A stretch of 50,316 nucleotides of DNA from Acidobacteriota bacterium (GCA_016190945.1 JACPPO010000025.1:1-50316), one strand, 5' to 3'. Positions 22,383 through 30,911 are shown, numbered from the stretch's first letter. A program made the numbers and translations. The notes: generated by a model not told the origin, from the letters alone.

Positions 22383-25124
22383 ATGAAGAAGCTGCTCGCC
22401 GTCGCCCTGGTCTCGACCGCCGCCGCCTTATCGCTTTCGGCCCAGCCGCAGACGGAGAGCGCGGCCCAGGGTCCGACGTTTCGAACCGGCGTCGACCTGA
22501 TTGCCGTTGACGTGGCCGTGGTCGACGGCAAGGGCAAGCCGGTCGAAGATCTCCTGCCCCCCGACTTTGTCGTGGAGATCGACGGCGAACAGCGCCGGGT
22601 CGTCTCTGCTGAGCACGTGAAGATTGACGTGGCGGCCGCGCGCAGGGAGGCGGCGGCGGATCCGTTCCAGACGCTGTACACGACCAACCTGAAACCGTCG
22701 AATGGACGCCTGATTGTCATCGCCATCGACCAGCTGGGCGTTCGGTTTGGAGCGGCGCGGTCGATCTTGGCCTCGGCCGCCAAGTTTCTCGATCTACTCA
22801 CTCCGGCCGACCGTGTGGCGTTTGTCGCCTATCCGGAGCCGGGCGTCTCGATCGGCTTTACGTCGGACCATACCCGACTGAAACTTGGGATGGAGCGGGT
22901 CGTCGGCAAACAGCAGGCGTTTTCAGGCAAGTTCAACGTCGGGCTATACGAGGCGATCGCAATCTCGGAGAAGGCGGACGGCCGGGTCTTTTCGCAGGTG
23001 GCCTCGCGCGTGTGCCCGCGCATGACTGGAATGGCGCTCGAGCAGTGCGAGCGCGAGGTGTTGGCCGAGGCCGACACGATGGTGCGGAGCGTCCGTCAGG
23101 ACACGACGGACTCGCTTCGGGGCCTTTACGACCTGCTGATAGCACTGTCAACGATCGAAGGCCCGAAGTCGCTCATCCTGCTGTCGGAAGGCCTCGTACT
23201 GGATAGCCCCAGCGATCTGGAAGGCGTCATCCGGGCCGCGGCGTTCGCGCGGGTCGCGATCAACGTGCTGCTGATGGACGTGCCCCGGGACGACATTGCG
23301 GTTGGCGTCTTGCGGCCGACCATCACCGAAGACCGTGACATGCAGGTGCGGGGCCTTGGCGATCTCGCGGGCGGCTCCCGCGGCTCGCTGTACTACATCG
23401 TCGGCACCGGCGAAACCGTTTTCGAGCGGCTCGCCGGGGAAATGCTCGCGTACTACCTGCTCGGCGTGGAGCAGGCGGCGAGCGATCGCGACGACCGGTC
23501 TCATCGGGTCGACGTCGAGGTCCGGCGGCGCAACGTCACCGTCAGGTCGCGCAGGGCGTTTGTGCTGTCGTCCCCGACGACGACCCGGCTCAATGCCGAG
23601 GAGACACTGCTCGATGCCTTGAAGTCGCCGTTCGGCGTCGCGGAAGTGCCGCTGAGGGTCACCACGTTTACGCAGAAGGACGCGGCGAGCGACAAGGCCC
23701 GCATCGTCGTCGCGGCCGAGGTCGGTCAGCCGGGCGGCGGGCCGGAGGAGTTCACCGTTGGGTACGTGCTCCTCGACAGCGAGGGCGCCGTGGTCGCCGG
23801 CTCCGTTGACAAGCGCGTGCTGTCGGTCCCGAACGGATCGGCCAACGCCCCGCGCGATTACCTCGGCGAGATTGTGGTGGAACCCGGGAACTATTCACTG
23901 CGCTTCGGGGTCGTCGACTCGTCCGGGCGCCGCGGCGGCGTGATCCGCGAAGTCAACGCCTGGAAGCTCGGGGGCGAGGAGTTTGCGCTGGGCGACCTGC
24001 TCGTCGGCGACGCCGGTACGGACGCCTCACCTCGTATACGGCCCGGCGTCGAGCCTCGCGTCCGAGGCAATCTCGGTGCATTCTTCGAGCTGTACGCCAC
24101 ATCTTCCGGCGCGTTCGACACCTCGAAGGTCAGTCTTGAGATCGCCGACGACCAGGATGCTCCCGCGCTGCTCGCTGGCCCGGCGGAGATGATCGCCGGC
24201 GCCCAGCCGACGCAGCGGATCGTTCGGGGCGTGTTATCGGTGGCGCTGTTGCCCGCGGGCCGCTACGTGGCGCGCGCGCGGATACTGCGGGCCGGAAACG
24301 TCGCGGGCGTGCTGGTGCGCCCCTTCATTCTTGATGCCCCAGCGGCGACCGCCGCGGCCGCAGCGTCTCCCTTCATCCGGGGAGCGGTCGCCAAGTTCGA
24401 TCCACGAGCTGCGATGACATCCCAGGTGGTCGGGAGTCTCCTTGACTCGGTTGAGAAGCGATTTCCGGCTGTGAAGGGCCCGCTCGTGGAAGCGAGAGCG
24501 GGACGATACGGGATTGCCGCCATCGAGGCGCTGACCGCCGGGGAGCAGGCGGCGGCGGCGTTCTTCAAGGGCCTCGACTGGTACTCCAAGGGGCAGCTCG
24601 GTCGGGCGGCGATGCAGCTCGAAGTGGCCGCGGGGCCGCGCCGCGATTTTTTTGCCGCCGCGTTCTATTTGGGTGCGACGTTCGCCGCCGCGGGCCGCGA
24701 CCGGGACGCGGCCGGCGTCTGGCAGATGGCGATTGGCAACGAACCAAGGCCCCAGCTGGCGTACACGCTCCTGGCGGATGCGAGGCTGCGCGACGGCCAG
24801 CCCACAGCGGTCGTCGACGTACTGGAGCCCGCGTACGAACGCACGCCGGGCGATGACGAGATCGCCCAGCGCCTCATGGCGGCGTACCTCATGATGGGGC
24901 GGTATGAGGAGGCGCTGCCGGTCCTCGACGGCTACTTGTCCCGCCAGCCAGCCGATGAGGCTGCGCTGTTTGCCGCCGTCTTCGCGCAGTACCAGGTCGC
25001 AACGCGCGAGCGCCTCGCGCTGTCGACCGCGGATCGGACCAAGCTCGCCCGATATGTCAGAGCGTACAACGGGCCCTACAAGGCGCTGCTCACGAAGTAT
25101 CTCGAGAGTATGCGTGGCAGGTGA
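22383..25124 (+). CDS. Large VWFA-related secreted protein with C-terminal TPR region
   Basis: 913 aa from ATG 22383 (MKKLLAVALVSTAAALSLSA signal). A pre-domain, PTFRTGVDLIAVDVAVVDGK, leads to a VWFA-like fold (about 110-320) of the Acidobacterial VWFA-related family, with DQLGVRFG in place of a canonical DxSxS, so metal binding is doubtful. It is followed by beta-sandwich regions and a C-terminal helical TPR-like part (about 760-905: GLDWYSKGQLGRAAMQLEVA, then LMMGRYEEALPVLDGYLSRQ). Probably an envelope or secreted scaffold; function unknown. Its TGA overlaps the next gene's GTG by 4 nt. Confidence 0.85.
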   Translation: MKKLLAVALVSTAAALSLSAQPQTESAAQGPTFRTGVDLIAVDVAVVDGKGKPVEDLLPPDFVVEIDGEQRRVVSAEHVKIDVAAARREAAADPFQTLYTTNLKPSNGRLIVIAIDQLGVRFGAARSILASAAKFLDLLTPADRVAFVAYPEPGVSIGFTSDHTRLKLGMERVVGKQQAFSGKFNVGLYEAIAISEKADGRVFSQVASRVCPRMTGMALEQCEREVLAEADTMVRSVRQDTTDSLRGLYDLLIALSTIEGPKSLILLSEGLVLDSPSDLEGVIRAAAFARVAINVLLMDVPRDDIAVGVLRPTITEDRDMQVRGLGDLAGGSRGSLYYIVGTGETVFERLAGEMLAYYLLGVEQAASDRDDRSHRVDVEVRRRNVTVRSRRAFVLSSPTTTRLNAEETLLDALKSPFGVAEVPLRVTTFTQKDAASDKARIVVAAEVGQPGGGPEEFTVGYVLLDSEGAVVAGSVDKRVLSVPNGSANAPRDYLGEIVVEPGNYSLRFGVVDSSGRRGGVIREVNAWKLGGEEFALGDLLVGDAGTDASPRIRPGVEPRVRGNLGAFFELYATSSGAFDTSKVSLEIADDQDAPALLAGPAEMIAGAQPTQRIVRGVLSVALLPAGRYVARARILRAGNVAGVLVRPFILDAPAATAAAAASPFIRGAVAKFDPRAAMTSQVVGSLLDSVEKRFPAVKGPLVEARAGRYGIAAIEALTAGEQAAAAFFKGLDWYSKGQLGRAAMQLEVAAGPRRDFFAAAFYLGATFAAAGRDRDAAGVWQMAIGNEPRPQLAYTLLADARLRDGQPTAVVDVLEPAYERTPGDDEIAQRLMAAYLMMGRYEEALPVLDGYLSRQPADEAALFAAVFAQYQVATRERLALSTADRTKLARYVRAYNGPYKALLTKYLESMRGR

Positions 25125-25423
25125 CCTGCCTCCACGGATGTAATTACCCGTGGTCGTGTCCGGTTCCCTTCGAGGTGCTGGCGGATCTCGTGTCGCGACT
25201 GAGCGATCTCGTGCACGCGGAGCACACCGATGTGCTGACGACGCTCGGAGGCGCGCGGGTGTACATACAACCTCTGGGCATGGATGACGCTGCGATGGGG
25301 CTCGACCTGCGGCAGGTGCACTCGGATCCGGACATCCGGCATCCGGAGCGTGAGGCCATGATGCAATTCGCGGCGCGCCACTCGGAGCTCGTGAACCCCC
25401 GCGCGCCCACGAAGTCGGGCTAG
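25121..25423 (+). CDS. Hypothetical protein translationally coupled to the VWFA gene
   Basis: 100 aa from GTG 25121 (GTGA overlap). The N-terminus has two cysteines and tryptophan (VTCLHGCNYPWSCPVPFEVL); the rest is helical with acidic residues (LADLVSRLSDLVHAEHTDVL, then LDLRQVHSDPDIRHPEREAM). No family recognised and no signal peptide. The overlap with the upstream gene, and its own stop shared at CTAG with the convergent dipeptidase gene, make it likely to be real, but a chance ORF cannot be excluded. Confidence 0.5.
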   Translation: MTCLHGCNYPWSCPVPFEVLADLVSRLSDLVHAEHTDVLTTLGGARVYIQPLGMDDAAMGLDLRQVHSDPDIRHPEREAMMQFAARHSELVNPRAPTKSG

Positions 25424-26550
25424 CGGCGGTCGAGCTGGTCGATCGTGGCGGTCGACGGGTCGCGCTGCTTCTGGAGACGCGCAGCCACTTCCTCGCCGCG
25501 CCTCATCACACGCAGCACGTTCGACCCGAGCGCCTTTCGCACGTCGGCCTCTGGCCAGCCGCGCCGGAGCAGTTCCGCGGTGAGGGCGGGGTACTTCGAG
25601 ACATCCTCGAGCCCGACTGGGACGGTTGAAATGCCGTCGAAGTCGCCGCCGATGCCGACATGGTCAGGTCCGGCGACCTTGCGGACGTGATCCATGTGGT
25701 TGGCGGCGTCGGCAAGCGTCGCCTTCCCGTCGCGGGTCAGGAAGCCAGGGACGAATGTCACCATGACGATGCCTCCGTTTCTTGGAAGAAGACGAAGAAC
25801 CTCGTCTGGCACGTTGCGGCCGTGGTCGTTCAGCGCGCGGGCATCGGAATGCGAAAAGATGACCGGCGCCTCCGACACCCGCATCACATCCTGCATCGTC
25901 TCCGGCGAAGTGTGACTGAGATCAACCATCATGCCGAGGCGGTTCATCTCGCGCACGACCTCTTCGCCAAAGCTCGACAGACCGCCCAGCTTCGGCATGT
26001 CCGTTCCCGAATCCGCCCACGGCACGTTGGTGCTGTGGGTGAGCGTCAGGTAGCGCGCGCCGGCGGCGTGAAACATTCGAAGCGCCGCCAGCGAGTTGTC
26101 GATGGAATGTCCGCCTTCCATCCCGATGAGCGACGCGATCCTGCCCGCCTTGAAGACGCGCTCAACATCTGCCGCCGTCGTCGCGAGCCCGAATGTGTTC
26201 GGATACTTCCGTACCATCCGATGGACGATGTCGATTTGTTCGAGCGTGGCGCGAATCGCGGCTGCGCCCTGGAGCGTCGCCGGGACGTAGACAGACCAGA
26301 ACTGGCCGCCGACCCCGCCTTCGCGCAGTCGGGGAATGTCGGTATGGATCTTCGGCTGCGGCATCCCGATGTCGAGTTTACCGAGGTCGCGCGCGGCGTT
26401 GTTCTCGCGCAGCGCCCACGGATAATCGTTGTGCCCGTCGATGAGCGGAACTTCCCGGTGGAGCGCTCGCGCCCGGGCGAGCAGGTCGCCGCCCTGGGCC
26501 GATACACTGGCGGCGCCTGCCAGCATCAAGAGCATCGCCACGCGTTTCAT
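25420..26550 (-). CDS. Membrane dipeptidase (peptidase M19, renal dipeptidase family)
   Basis: 376 aa with a signal peptide (MKRVAMLLMLAGAASVSAQG). Zinc-binding features of the M19 barrel are present: DGHNDYPW near the start, the bridging glutamate in GMEGGHSIDNS, the histidine motifs LTHSTNVPWADS and DLSHTSPETM, and GIGGDFDGI near the end. M19 enzymes cleave dipeptides, including some D-amino-acid forms, in the periplasm. Start ATG 26550 is the first codon of the signal and lies 7 nt after a TAAGAT box. The divergent amidohydrolase gene shares the promoter region. Confidence 0.92.
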   Translation of the reverse strand: MKRVAMLLMLAGAASVSAQGGDLLARARALHREVPLIDGHNDYPWALRENNAARDLGKLDIGMPQPKIHTDIPRLREGGVGGQFWSVYVPATLQGAAAIRATLEQIDIVHRMVRKYPNTFGLATTAADVERVFKAGRIASLIGMEGGHSIDNSLAALRMFHAAGARYLTLTHSTNVPWADSGTDMPKLGGLSSFGEEVVREMNRLGMMVDLSHTSPETMQDVMRVSEAPVIFSHSDARALNDHGRNVPDEVLRLLPRNGGIVMVTFVPGFLTRDGKATLADAANHMDHVRKVAGPDHVGIGGDFDGISTVPVGLEDVSKYPALTAELLRRGWPEADVRKALGSNVLRVMRRGEEVAARLQKQRDPSTATIDQLDRR

Positions 26551-26557
26551 GTGACCG

Positions 26558-26598
26558 ATCTTAGCGTCCTTTGCGCCGCGCGGATCTTGCGGTAACGT
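26558..26598. promoter_or_regulatory. Bidirectional promoter, homologous to 13350-13397
   Basis: TAAGAT on the minus strand (26558-26563) ends 7 nt before the dipeptidase ATG. TAACGT on the plus strand (26593-26598), within GCGGTAACGTT, faces the amidohydrolase, which in addition has AGGAGG at 26606-26611. The motif GCTAAGATCGGTCACATG matches the one before the VWFA gene at 16 of 18 positions. Confidence 0.5.
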
Positions 26599-26620
26599 TG
26601 TCGGCAGGAGGCTCCTCTTC

Positions 26621-27829
26621 ATGCGACGCGCTGCTTTGGTGTTGTCGACCGCCCTGCTCGGGGCGGCGCTCGTTGCCGCCCAGGGACCGGCCAGGCAGGG
26701 TGGCGGCGGGTGGCGCGGCCGTGGAACTCAGATTCAGCCGGGAGAGGAATGCCCGCCAGGCACGACGCTCGTCCGGGTGGGGCAGTGCCAGGCGCCGGAG
26801 TCTCCGCCGCCCAGCATTGTCGACTACCGGCCGAAGTCGACGCTCGTCGTCGAGGAGCATCCCGTGCCCAAGGCGAAGTTTCCGGTGGTCGACATTCACA
26901 GCCACACCGGACCCACGCCGCAGACGCTCGATCGGCTCATCACGGAAATGGACGCGTTGAATATCCGCGTCCTGAACAACCTGAGCGGCGGCTCTGGCAG
27001 CGAGCTGAAGCAGCGCGTTGATTACATCCGCAGCACGAAATACGCGGACCGCTTTACGGTATTCGCCAACGGGTTGGACGGGTTCCGCGACGTGGAGGCC
27101 GGCTACGGTTGGAAGGCCGCGGCGCAGCTCGGAGCGGATGTCCGAAACGGCGCCATCGGCTTCAAGATTTTCAAGCAGACGGGCATGGACACGTTGAAGA
27201 AGGACGGGTCGCGCCTGAAGATCAACGATCCCGAGCTGGCACCCATATGGGACACGGCCGCGCGGCTGAATATCCCGGTCATCATTCACACCGGCGAGCC
27301 GGAGGAGTTCTTCCACCAGCCTGACATGCACAACGAGCGGTGGCTGGAGCTCGCCCTCTTTCCGGACCGGCGGCAGTACCTGAACAAGATTACGTTCGAG
27401 GAGCTCAACACCGAGCGTAACGATCTTTTCCGGAAGCATCCGAAGACGCGGTTCATTTCCGCGCACTTCGGATGGCACGCGAACAACCTTGGTCTCGCCG
27501 CCAAGCTGCTCGAGTCCAGCCCGAACGTGGTGCTCGAACTGGCCGCGATCCTGTACGACCTCGGACGCCAGCCGCGCGCCGCGCACGACTTTTTCGTGAA
27601 GTATCAGGATCGGGTGCTCTTCGGCAAAGACACCTACGCGCCAACGGAGTTTCCCTATTACTGGCGGGTGCTCGAGACAAAGGACGAGTACTTCGACTAC
27701 TACCGCGACTATCACGCGTTCTGGAAGCTGTACGGGATGGAGCTGCCGGATTCGGTGCTCAGGAAGCTGTATTACCAGAACGCGCTGCGCGTGACGCCCG
27801 GTCTGCCGCAGAGCGGCTGGCCGCGATAG
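26621..27829 (+). CDS. Secreted amidohydrolase-2 family protein
   Basis: 402 aa. A signal peptide (MRRAALVLSTALLGAALVAA) and a linker with two cysteines precede the amidohydrolase barrel. Metal-binding motifs are FPVVDIHSHTG (HxH), VIIHTGEPEEFF, FISAHFGWHANN and the late aspartate in VLFGKDTYAPTEF. These fit the amidohydrolase-2 (decarboxylase/lactonase-like) superfamily. AGGAGG lies 9 nt before ATG. Paired divergently with the M19 dipeptidase and exported like it, so both probably act on extracytoplasmic peptides or amides (inference). Substrate unknown. Confidence 0.88.
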   Translation: MRRAALVLSTALLGAALVAAQGPARQGGGGWRGRGTQIQPGEECPPGTTLVRVGQCQAPESPPPSIVDYRPKSTLVVEEHPVPKAKFPVVDIHSHTGPTPQTLDRLITEMDALNIRVLNNLSGGSGSELKQRVDYIRSTKYADRFTVFANGLDGFRDVEAGYGWKAAAQLGADVRNGAIGFKIFKQTGMDTLKKDGSRLKINDPELAPIWDTAARLNIPVIIHTGEPEEFFHQPDMHNERWLELALFPDRRQYLNKITFEELNTERNDLFRKHPKTRFISAHFGWHANNLGLAAKLLESSPNVVLELAAILYDLGRQPRAAHDFFVKYQDRVLFGKDTYAPTEFPYYWRVLETKDEYFDYYRDYHAFWKLYGMELPDSVLRKLYYQNALRVTPGLPQSGWPR

Positions 27830-27830
27830 T

Positions 27831-29468
27831 TCACGCCTGCGCGAGGTGCGCGGATCCGCGCTCGCAGACAAAGCTTGCGGCGCGGGTTTCCGCCGCGGAG
27901 CGCTCCAGCACGCTCGGCACGAAATACCACTCTCCCCGCATCCGCGTCCTCGTGACGTCAATCAGTATGTAGCCGCGGCTCTCACCCTCCAGGAACTTGA
28001 GGTGCGGCAGCAGCGCACGCAGGAGTACGGAGCGCTCGCGCAGGGCAGGATCCGTGAACAGGGGAGGCGAGCTGATGGCCGGCGCGAGGAGCTCCACGGC
28101 GAGCGAGCCCTCGCCGGTGGCTCCCCGATAGCCGTTCCAGGGGTTGCGCGGCACGTCGAACGCCCACGAGCTGTGCAGATCGCCGCTGAGTATCACCACG
28201 TCCTGCACGCGCTCGGCCGCGAGGAAATCAAGAATACGGTCGCGCGGCGCCTGATATCCCTCCCACGTATCCGAGGTGAGCACCGGCCGTCCTGGCGGAA
28301 CGACGCGCGAGAACATGATCTGCTGCCCCAGCACCCGCCAGAGGGTCGCGGCACGTTGAGACGACCGGAGCTGGTTGAACAGCCAGGCTTCCTGCGTGGC
28401 GCCCAGGATGGCGCGCTTCGGATCCACCAGCGCCTCAAGATCGGTCGTCGGAACCTGCCGATCGCGCAGCGCGCGTGTGTCGAGCATGACGAGATCCGCG
28501 AGCGTGCCGAACCGGAAACTGCGGTACAGGCGGAAGCCCGGACCCGGAGATTCGCGGATCGGCATCCATTCGAGGTAGGCGCGATAGGCCGCCGCCTTGC
28601 GCGTCGCCCAGTCGCCCTCGCCCTGGTCGGGGTTGTGATTGACGGCCCCGCCCGCCCACGCGTCGTTGGCCAGCTCGTGATCGTCCCAGACGACGATAAA
28701 GGGATGCCGGCGGTGGGCTTCCTGCAGGTCGGGATCCGTGCGATAGGTGGCGTAGCGGATCCGGTAGTCGCTGAGGGTGACCGCTTCCCGCCGGGGCTCC
28801 GGGATCCGAAGCAGGCCGCTGCCTTCGCCGTATACGCCGTTCTCGAACTCGTAGATATAGTCGCCGACGTGCACGATGGCGTCGAGGTCTTCGCGGTTAG
28901 CGAGGCAGCGGTAGACGTTGAAGAACCCTGCCGGGTAGTTGGAGCAGCAGACAGAGGCGAGGCGAACGCGGTCGACGGCGCCTGCCGGCAGCGTCCTGGT
29001 TCGACCGACCGGCGACCGCTCGCCGCCTGTCTCGAAGGCGTAATAGTACGGCCGTCCCGGCCGCAGGCCTCCGGCGTCGACCTTGACGGTGAAATCGCGC
29101 TCGCCGGTCGTGCGCACCGTGCCTTGCGCGACTGCTTGCGCCAGCGCCGGATCGCGGGCGATGCGCCACCGCACATCGACGACCGGCATGGACGCGCCGC
29201 CATCGGCCGGCGTCACGCGCGTCCAGAGAATGACGCGATCGGCGAGCGGGTCGCCGCTGGCCACGCCGTGCGGAAACACCGCGGACGCGGCGCTGTCGGG
29301 CTCCTGCTCGCGCACTAGCGCCGGCCAGCCGCCTTCGCTAGGTCTGGTCGCGATGCGACCCGACAGGCCAGTACTGGCTAGGCGATCCGCAAGAGCGGAC
29401 CGCCAGGGCGAGCCAAGCGCAGCGGTCGCAGCGGCACTCCAAAGGAACTGGCGGCGCGTGAGAGACAC
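27831..29468 (-). CDS. phoD: Alkaline phosphatase D (PhoD-type), Tat-exported
   Basis: 545 aa. A twin-arginine signal (MSLTRRQFLWSAAATAALGS) precedes a PhoD-like N-terminal Ig domain (about 60-150, FPHGVASGDPLADRVILWTR) and the metallophosphatase core with SVCCSNYPAGFF, VHVGDYIYEF, VVWDDHELANDAW and VILSGDLHSSW. PhoD enzymes are calcium/iron-dependent phosphodiesterases and phosphomonoesterases of the periplasm or surface. No clear leader or SD is visible. The upstream intergenic palindrome is interrupted by the 2.1-kb mobile island. Confidence 0.93.
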   Translation of the reverse strand: MSLTRRQFLWSAAATAALGSPWRSALADRLASTGLSGRIATRPSEGGWPALVREQEPDSAASAVFPHGVASGDPLADRVILWTRVTPADGGASMPVVDVRWRIARDPALAQAVAQGTVRTTGERDFTVKVDAGGLRPGRPYYYAFETGGERSPVGRTRTLPAGAVDRVRLASVCCSNYPAGFFNVYRCLANREDLDAIVHVGDYIYEFENGVYGEGSGLLRIPEPRREAVTLSDYRIRYATYRTDPDLQEAHRRHPFIVVWDDHELANDAWAGGAVNHNPDQGEGDWATRKAAAYRAYLEWMPIRESPGPGFRLYRSFRFGTLADLVMLDTRALRDRQVPTTDLEALVDPKRAILGATQEAWLFNQLRSSQRAATLWRVLGQQIMFSRVVPPGRPVLTSDTWEGYQAPRDRILDFLAAERVQDVVILSGDLHSSWAFDVPRNPWNGYRGATGEGSLAVELLAPAISSPPLFTDPALRERSVLLRALLPHLKFLEGESRGYILIDVTRTRMRGEWYFVPSVLERSAAETRAASFVCERGSAHLAQA

Positions 29469-29512
29469 GGGCGCTCGATCGTATATCGATCTCGCCGGCC
29501 CGCGCTGCCGCA

Positions 29513-29531
29513 GCGGTAGTGTCTCAGTTTG
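29513..29531 (+). repeat. Left terminal inverted repeat of the island
   Basis: A 19-nt end that matches the right end perfectly in inverse orientation; similarity stops abruptly inside both ends, as expected for transposon termini. Confidence 0.88.
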
Positions 29532-29537
29532 CCTGAG

Positions 29538-29651
29538 TCACAGGAACCGGCTGCTCAACCTCTTCCCATCATCCAGGACCAGTCGGACCGCCTGGCTGCG
29601 GAACTCCTCCTCAAATTGCCGGCGGGGGCGCCGGCGTGTCGTCTTGGGCAT
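29538..29651 (-). pseudogene. Truncated IS3-family OrfA transposase
   Basis: 37 codons on the minus strand, MPKTTRRRPRRQFEEEFRSQ then AVRLVLDDGKRLSSRFL and TGA. The FxEEFRxQAVRLVLDDGK pattern is the N-terminal helix-turn-helix of IS3-type OrfA. The rest of orfA and all of orfB are gone; the left inverted repeat begins 6 nt after the stop. The orientation places the passenger genes upstream of orfA, between it and the far end. Confidence 0.75.
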
Positions 29652-29703
29652 TCGGGTTACAATTAGTTCGATCAAGCTGCTAATATGCGCGTCTGGAGGC
29701 GAG

Positions 29704-29982
29704 GTGGCCGAGACGAAGACGAAGATTCAGGTACCGAATGTTGGCCTTGTAGATGCAGTCGAGGTCGAAATCACTGAATCCAGCGAAAGATGGACCGATG
29801 TTAAGCTCGCCGACGGAACAACTATACGTACAAAACCGGTGATTTTAACCGTGTTCAGGGTTGATGGCCATTACGACCAAGATGGCAATCCCATCTATCA
29901 GATTAAGGCCAACCAAGTGATGACCGCAACTGCGCCCGATCATTTGAAAAAGGGTGCACAGTCGTCCGACAAGACACACTGA
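29704..29982 (+). CDS. Island gene A: 92-aa beta-rich hypothetical protein
   Basis: Starts at GTG 29704 with GGAGG four nt upstream (the tail of the larger, out-of-context track ORF). The protein, VAETKTKIQVPNVGLVDAVE then TESSERWTDVKLADGTTIRT and RVDGHYDQDGNPIYQIKANQ, is predicted all-beta with alternating polar residues and no membrane or signal segment. I recall similar short conserved hypotheticals but cannot name a family. TAATAT 17 nt before the GTG is a possible -10. It leads a three-gene cassette (13-nt gap to the next gene). Confidence 0.65.
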   Translation: MAETKTKIQVPNVGLVDAVEVEITESSERWTDVKLADGTTIRTKPVILTVFRVDGHYDQDGNPIYQIKANQVMTATAPDHLKKGAQSSDKTH

Positions 29983-29995
29983 AGGAACGGCGACC

Positions 29996-30466
29996 ATGCG
30001 CCAGACAGTTACCACGCACAAAGAAAGACCATCGTCAATCGTGGTGGTTCAGCAAGCCTACGACGTCTTCTTCTCTCAACAGCCGCGTGATGTCACTGCT
30101 GATTACCCAGGCGATGAGGCCATCGGTCTGATGCTCCCAGAGCTTGGAGTCCCAGTCAGCGATCCCGATGTCGAGGCGTGGATTAAGTTTCAGACTCTCT
30201 ACGCTCATTGGCAGGTAGAACGCGGCGCTATGTCATCGATCACTGAAATGGTTCTGTGTCCATCGTACCAATCCATCCTTGGGATGGGCCCGATTGCGAT
30301 CCCATTTATGCTTGCCGAACTTGAATCGAGCCTAGACGAGCCGGATCAGTGGTTCTGGGCGTTGAAAGCCATTACTGGTATCGATCCTGTTCAGGAACAG
30401 GATCGTGGAGATTTTGTCGCCATGGCCAAGGCATGGCTGCTCTGGGCGCAATCAGAGTATGCCTAG
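29996..30466 (+). CDS. Island gene B: 156-aa helical (HEAT-like) hypothetical protein
   Basis: ATG 29996 follows AAGGA. The second half, PSYQSILGMGPIAIPFMLAE then DQWFWALKAITGIDPVQEQD and AKAWLLWAQSEYA, looks like paired helices of a HEAT or ARM repeat with a conserved tryptophan cluster. The N-terminal 55 residues are less structured. I recall this protein type next to genes like island gene C, but did not search. Its stop overlaps gene C by 8 bp. Cytosolic by appearance; a partner or immunity role for gene C is an inference only. Confidence 0.65.
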   Translation: MRQTVTTHKERPSSIVVVQQAYDVFFSQQPRDVTADYPGDEAIGLMLPELGVPVSDPDVEAWIKFQTLYAHWQVERGAMSSITEMVLCPSYQSILGMGPIAIPFMLAELESSLDEPDQWFWALKAITGIDPVQEQDRGDFVAMAKAWLLWAQSEYA

Positions 30467-30911
30467 TAGTTGGCCGCAACACGAACTGCCAAATCTCACC
30501 AACCAAAACTGTTCGGTCGCAAGCCCGATGACACGTCGTTACAACTGCATCGCATGGGCGGCGGGTAACGACACTCGGAACTGGTGGCCAGATCAGATGG
30601 GAGTTGGTTACTGGCCTGACGGAGTTCCGAGAGAGGTAACGACCGCAGCGTTCCTTGCCGCATACGGCACTCTTGGATTTAAGTTGAGCTTTGATGGCAG
30701 TTTGCAGCAGGGGATTCAAAAGCTTGCGCTCTACGGCAAGGGGCCAACTGGTTCTGAGGTCCCTACACACGCGGCGTTGCAAACAGCGTCAGGAGAATGG
30801 ACCAGCAAACTCGGACCATTTGAGGACATCGTGCATACGACTGCGGATGCGGTCAATGGTCCTGTTTACGGGACAGTCATTTGCTATTTGGAGCGCCCTC
30901 GGCCAGCCTGA
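30459..30911 (+). CDS. Island gene C: 150-aa Cys/His protein, possible papain-like fold
   Basis: ATG 30459 lies inside the end of gene B (8-bp overlap). The protein reads SSWPQHELPNLTNQNCSVAS, then RRYNCIAWAAGNDTRNWWPD, VGYWPDGVPREVTTAAFLAA, VPTHAALQTASGEWTSKLGP and FEDIVHTT. The order NC-x-AWA, then THAA, then W-SKLG and IxH resembles papain-like (NlpC/P60 or CHAP-type) enzymes with Cys and His catalytic residues, and I associate it with the DUF7689 type of hypothetical. No signal peptide. Its 3' end overlaps the convergent 86-aa gene by 28 bp. Confidence 0.65.
   Translation: MPSSWPQHELPNLTNQNCSVASPMTRRYNCIAWAAGNDTRNWWPDQMGVGYWPDGVPREVTTAAFLAAYGTLGFKLSFDGSLQQGIQKLALYGKGPTGSEVPTHAALQTASGEWTSKLGPFEDIVHTTADAVNGPVYGTVICYLERPRPA

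Noticed and set aside
26561-27961. 466-aa minus-strand ORF
   Set aside because: Antisense to the secreted amidohydrolase, which has a signal peptide, SD and metal motifs.
27846-29318. 490-aa plus-strand ORF
   Set aside because: Antisense shadow of phoD.
29083-29982. 299-aa plus-strand ORF as one gene
   Set aside because: The first two thirds are antisense to phoD and cross the transposon end; only the last 92 codons, with their own SD and GTG, are supported.
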